From: Muribaculaceae bacterium
Lineage (GTDB): Bacteria; Bacteroidota; Bacteroidia; Bacteroidales; Muribaculaceae
Assembly (NCBI GenBank): GCA_009775125.1
Contig: VSPD01000030.1
Span: 1-34,490 of the forward strand
Direction: 5' to 3'
Length of the DNA stretch: 34,490 nt
Below the pieces are notes generated by a model. It made no database searches, was not told where the DNA came from, and saw only the letters and a list, made by a program, of their open reading frames with translations. Below, piece after piece: positions 31,195 through 34,490 of this stretch (position 1 is the first letter of the stretch; the number at the start of each line of letters is the position of its first letter). Both the position numbers and the translations under genes were made by a program.

Positions 31195-33192
31195 AAAAAA
31201 ACAATATTCGCGGCGCTCGCCGTCGCAGCCATCGCTCCTGCAACCATGGCAGAAAACAATGAAAAATTTGATTATGTCGTCGACCGTTTCGCCGACATAG
31301 AGGTGCTTCGCTACAAAGTGCCCGATTTCGAAAACCTTACGCTCAATCAGAAAGCGTTGGTCTATTATCTCACCGAGGCAGCCCTATGGGGGCGCGACAT
31401 CCTTTGGGATCAAAATTGCATCTTCAATCTTCCGCTGCGCAACGCTCTGGAAATGGCCTATGCCGGCTACAACGGCGACCCCAACGACCCCGACTACCGC
31501 GCGTTCGAGAAATACCTCAAACAAGTATGGTTCGGCAACGGCATCCATCACCACTATTCGATGGATAAATTCGTGCCCGAATTCTCGCGCGAGTTTTTCC
31601 GCAAACAGCTTTCCGGCATCGGGCTGCAACCTTCGTCCGTAGCCATATTCGAAGACATAGTGTTCAACCCCGACCGCGTCGCCAAGCGTGTAAACCAGGC
31701 CGACGGCGTCGACCTTATCACCACCTCCGCCTGCAATTTCTATGGAGGCGGTATCACTCAGGCCGAAGTCGAGGCTTTCTACAATGCAAAGAAAGATACC
31801 ACCGACCTCACCCCGGTTTCTTACGGACTGAACTCCCGTCTTGTAAAGGATTCCGACGGACAAATCCGCGAGCAAGTATACAAAATGGGCGGCTACTATT
31901 CCAACCATATAGGCAAAATTGTCGAAAACCTCGAGCAGGCAAAAAAATATGCCGAAAACGACGCCCAGCGCAAGACTATCGAATTGCTCATCGAATTCTA
32001 TCGCACAGGTTCGCTCGAAAAATTCGACGAATACTCCATCGAATGGGCCGAAGATACAGCCTCGAAAGTCGATTTTATCAACGGTTTTATCGAAAGCTAC
32101 GGCGACCCGCTGGGCATGAAAGGCTCTTGGGAGTCAATCGTTAACTTCAAAAATGATAAGGCAAGCCACCGCACCGAGGTTATCTCCAACGCGGCACAGT
32201 GGTTTGAAGACCATTCGCCTGTCGACCCGCGTTTCCGCAAAGACAAGGTAAAAGGCGTGTCGGCCAAGGTAATCACCGCGGCCATCCTTGCAGGCGACTC
32301 CTATCCTTCCACCCCGATTGGCATCAACCTGCCCAACTCAAACTGGATTCGTGCCGCCCACGGCTCGAAATCAGTCACCCTTGAAAACATCACCGAGGCT
32401 TACGACGAGGCTTCGCACGGCAACGGCTTCAACGAAGAATTCGTTATCGACCAGCCCACCCGCGACCTTCTCGACCAATACCTTTTCATCACCGACAACC
32501 TTCACACCGACCTTCACGAGTGTCTCGGTCACGGTTCCGGCCGTCTGCTCCCCGGTGTAGACCCCGATGCCCTCAAAGCCCACGGCTCCACCCTCGAAGA
32601 AGCGCGCGCCGACCTGTTTGCGCTCTATTACCTTGCCGATCCCAAACTCGTCGAGCTCGGCGTGCTCGACAATCCCGAGGCATACAAAGCCGAATATTAC
32701 AAATACATCCTCAACGGCCTCATGACACAACTCATGCGCATCGAGCCGGGCAAAGATGTAGAGGAAGCGCACATGCGCAACCGCAAGCTCATTGCCGAGT
32801 GGGTATATGAAAAAGGCAAGCCCGAGAACGTGATTGAATACGTCACAATCGACGGCAAGACTTTCATACGCATCAACGACTATCAGCGCCTCCGCGCTCT
32901 CTTTGGCGAGTTGCTCGCCGAGGTGCAGCGCATCAAGTCGGAAGGCGACTATGAAGCCGGCCGCAATCTCGTCGAGACATATGCCGTGAAAGTCGACCCC
33001 AAAATCCACCGCGAGGTCCTCGACCGCTATGCCCGTCTGTCCATAGCCCCCTACAAAGGCTTCGTCAATCCCGTCTACACTCCCGTCTACGACAACGACG
33101 GCAACCTTGTCGACGTAACCATAGCCTACACCGAGGACTACCCCATGCAGATGCTCCGCTACTCTCGCGACTACTCCATGCCCATCCGCTGA
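31192..33192 (+). CDS. Dipeptidyl peptidase III (M49), exported
   Basis: A 666-residue zinc peptidase that releases N-terminal dipeptides. The zinc site is HECLGH (442-447, catalytic Glu443), the hexapeptide form I recall from Bacteroides DPP III, with the second motif EEARAD (469-474) supplying the third ligand Glu in place of EECRAE. The substrate-binding region includes NLPNSNWIRAAHGSKSV. A Sec signal peptide (MKKTIFAALAVAAIAPATMAE) indicates a periplasmic or envelope location, while animal and yeast DPP III are cytosolic; a role in dipeptide harvest is inferred. Length is close to the roughly 675 residues of the Bacteroides enzyme. It lies 27 bases after rlmI and ends in a strong terminator. 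Confidence 0.96.
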   Translation: MKKTIFAALAVAAIAPATMAENNEKFDYVVDRFADIEVLRYKVPDFENLTLNQKALVYYLTEAALWGRDILWDQNCIFNLPLRNALEMAYAGYNGDPNDPDYRAFEKYLKQVWFGNGIHHHYSMDKFVPEFSREFFRKQLSGIGLQPSSVAIFEDIVFNPDRVAKRVNQADGVDLITTSACNFYGGGITQAEVEAFYNAKKDTTDLTPVSYGLNSRLVKDSDGQIREQVYKMGGYYSNHIGKIVENLEQAKKYAENDAQRKTIELLIEFYRTGSLEKFDEYSIEWAEDTASKVDFINGFIESYGDPLGMKGSWESIVNFKNDKASHRTEVISNAAQWFEDHSPVDPRFRKDKVKGVSAKVITAAILAGDSYPSTPIGINLPNSNWIRAAHGSKSVTLENITEAYDEASHGNGFNEEFVIDQPTRDLLDQYLFITDNLHTDLHECLGHGSGRLLPGVDPDALKAHGSTLEEARADLFALYYLADPKLVELGVLDNPEAYKAEYYKYILNGLMTQLMRIEPGKDVEEAHMRNRKLIAEWVYEKGKPENVIEYVTIDGKTFIRINDYQRLRALFGELLAEVQRIKSEGDYEAGRNLVETYAVKVDPKIHREVLDRYARLSIAPYKGFVNPVYTPVYDNDGNLVDVTIAYTEDYPMQMLRYSRDYSMPIR

Positions 33193-33210
33193 TTGCCTTG
33201 AAATATCATT

Positions 33211-33249
33211 AAAAAGGGGGCGTGCCAACTATGGCACGCCCCCTTTTTT
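33211..33249. terminator. Strong terminator after DPP III
   Basis: AAAAAGGGGGCGTGCCA (33211-33227) and its exact complement pair around ACTA (33228-33231), and six Ts end the right arm. It lies 18 bases past the DPP III stop. The A5 on the left gives it a bidirectional shape, but no opposing gene uses it. Confidence 0.95.
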
Positions 33250-33295
33250 ACGTTTTTTTAATGTTATGCAAATGATAAAAACAGCGGTGAAACTA

Positions 33296-33326
33296 TTGAC
33301 GGGCATAAATAAATATCGTACCTTTG
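33296..33326 (+). promoter_or_regulatory. Promoter of the FKBP lipoprotein gene
   Basis: TTG at 33296-33298 and TACCTTTG at 33319-33326 are separated by 20 bases. The predicted start near 33330 gives a leader of about 22 nucleotides without a Shine-Dalgarno sequence. Confidence 0.8.
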
Positions 33327-33352
33327 CCACAAATTAACAAAGTTAGAATTAA

Positions 33353-34264
33353 ATGAAAAAATTATTTGTAATTGCCGCTTCTGCGGTGGCTCTCTCTTTC
33401 GGAGCATGCAACAATGCCGGTTCGGACAATGCCGCTGCCGAACAAATCGTGCCCCAGTCAAAAGTAGACTCCATAACTGAAATTTTCGGCAAAATGGCCG
33501 GTATGCAGGTCGCAAGCATGTTCGACCAAGCCATGACGCAAGACTCCACCCTTTCGAAAGCCGACTTCATTCGCGGAATGCAATACGCTCTCGCCGCCGA
33601 CACAGCCTCCGCATATACCTACGGTATGAACATCGGCATGAACTTCAAGAACCAAGTAAAGCAGTTTGCCCAAATGGGCGTGAATGTCGACGAAGCCAAG
33701 ATGCTTGCCTTCTTCAAAGAATCATTTCTTGCCGACACCGTCGATGCTACCGCAGCCCAGCTCTATCAGCAAGTCTACCAAGGCCTGATGGGCGAAGTGC
33801 GCAAAGCTAAAAAAGCAGCCGATGATGCACGCAAGGCTCAGGAACCTGAGGCCCTTGCCAACGTAAAGGCCGGCGAAGAATATGTAGCAGCCCAAAAAGC
33901 CAAAGATCCCGAAATCAAAACCACAGCATCCGGCCTTTCCTATAAGATAATAGCCCCCGGTGAAGACCCCAAGCCCGGAGAGTCCGACCGTGTTCTCCTT
34001 AACTATAAAGGAGCCGACATCAACGGCCGCGTCTTCGACCAAACCACCGACGAACCCCGCGTAATGCCCCTCGGCGCCCTCGTCGAAGGCATGAAAGAAG
34101 GCCTCCAGCTCATTGGCAAAGGCGGCAAAGCCACATTCTATATCCCCGGCAACCTCGCATATGGCGTCGATGGAAGCCCTCGTGCCAACATCGGCCCGTT
34201 GCAGATGCTCATCTTCGATGTAGAAATAGTATCCATCCCCTCTCAGGAAAAATCCGGAAAATAA
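33353..34264 (+). CDS. FKBP-type peptidyl-prolyl isomerase, lipoprotein
   Basis: A 303-residue foldase. The N-terminus MKKLFVIAASAVALSFGAC ends in a lipobox-like LSFGAC with Cys19, so it is probably lipid-anchored in the envelope. Residues about 35-175 are helical and match the FKBP N-terminal dimerisation/chaperone domain (KADFIRGMQYAL, YGMNIGMNFK), with a charged Ala/Lys helix near 150-175. Residues about 190-297 are the FKBP isomerase domain: VLLNYKGADINGRVFDQT, then PLGALVEGMKEGLQLIGKGG and FYIPGNLAYG. It is a Mip/FkpA-like arrangement that helps folding of exported proteins. It is monocistronic, with its own promoter (33296-33326) and terminator (34288-34318). Confidence 0.95.
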   Translation: MKKLFVIAASAVALSFGACNNAGSDNAAAEQIVPQSKVDSITEIFGKMAGMQVASMFDQAMTQDSTLSKADFIRGMQYALAADTASAYTYGMNIGMNFKNQVKQFAQMGVNVDEAKMLAFFKESFLADTVDATAAQLYQQVYQGLMGEVRKAKKAADDARKAQEPEALANVKAGEEYVAAQKAKDPEIKTTASGLSYKIIAPGEDPKPGESDRVLLNYKGADINGRVFDQTTDEPRVMPLGALVEGMKEGLQLIGKGGKATFYIPGNLAYGVDGSPRANIGPLQMLIFDVEIVSIPSQEKSGK

Positions 34265-34287
34265 TCCCCAACAATAGCCCCCGTCTC

Positions 34288-34318
34288 AATCCCGGCTCCT
34301 CCGAGCCGGGATTTTTTT
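34288..34318 (+). terminator. Terminator of the FKBP gene
   Basis: AATCCCGGCTC (34288-34298) pairs with GAGCCGGGATT (34303-34313) around a 4-base loop, followed by more Ts to 34318. It sits 24 bases beyond the stop codon. Confidence 0.93.
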
Positions 34319-34365
34319 GCACCCTCCTCATCCCTCATCCTTAGTCCTTGTCGCTTTGCATTAAA

Positions 34366-34454
34366 ATTGTCGCAGGGCGACAATCTCTTATGTAACCTCC
34401 GGCTTCAGCCGTGGGGGCTCGAGAATATGCTCAGGCGGTGTGGCGGCGCCACAC
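34366..34454. repeat. Palindromic elements in the right-end gap
   Basis: ATTGTCGC-agg-GCGACAAT (34366-34384) and GTGTGGC-ggc-GCCACAC (34438-34454) are perfect hairpins. The CAGGGCGACA word is shared with the gap at 12226. No gene is visible from 34265 to the end of the window. Confidence 0.7.
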
Positions 34455-34490
34455 TCTTGCATTTGCCGGCCTCAATCCTTTCTCCCTTCA

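Overview
The window is an ordinary, densely coded stretch of chromosome from a Bacteroidota bacterium, most likely a gut Bacteroidales of the Muribaculaceae type. The family is an inference; the phylum is well supported. Support comes from nine or ten promoters with the Bacteroidota -33/-7 pattern (TTG/TTTG, 19-20 bases, TAnnTTTG), the near absence of Shine-Dalgarno sequences, two proteins with C-terminal domains resembling type IX secretion (T9SS) sorting signals, an M49 peptidase with the HECLGH zinc motif, and short palindromic repeats in the gaps.

Layout: pyrH (+) at the left edge converges on a block that runs on the minus strand from about 27000 down to 1275. In transcription order this block holds: a CotH-kinase surface protein and a 78-residue protein; a DUF4105-type membrane protein, a degenerate alkaline-phosphatase-like protein and secA; tRNA-Thr(CGU); a short-chain dehydrogenase (SDR) and a truncated SDR-like protein; a PorT-like barrel and transketolase; an OmpA-family protein; a small outer-membrane barrel; mutS; an exported SGNH hydrolase and a membrane-tethered TPR/AraC regulator; and a 1485-residue modular secreted protein. 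From 27348 the direction flips to plus: dxr, rseP, rlmI-like methyltransferase and exported dipeptidyl peptidase III form one run closed by a strong terminator, followed by a lipoprotein FKBP-type prolyl isomerase with its own promoter and terminator.

Much of the content concerns the envelope: Sec export (SecA), outer-membrane proteins, two probable T9SS cargo proteins, periplasmic peptidases and a foldase, and site-2 protease RseP. dxr and pyrH supply isoprenoid and UDP precursors. mutS, tkt and the rRNA methyltransferase are core housekeeping genes.

I see no CRISPR array, transposase, prophage or integrative element, and no clear multi-gene novel system. The points most worth a second look are: (1) an alkaline-phosphatase-fold protein that appears to have lost its nucleophile and most metal ligands, lying between DUF4105 and secA; (2) a 106-residue truncated Rossmann/SDR-like protein; (3) an exact 18-bp tandem duplication at the rlmI/DPP III junction that creates a start-Glu-stop mini-ORF; (4) an apparently leaderless dxr promoter; (5) a stem-loop at the predicted 5' end of the OmpA mRNA; and (6) several families of palindromic intergenic repeats.
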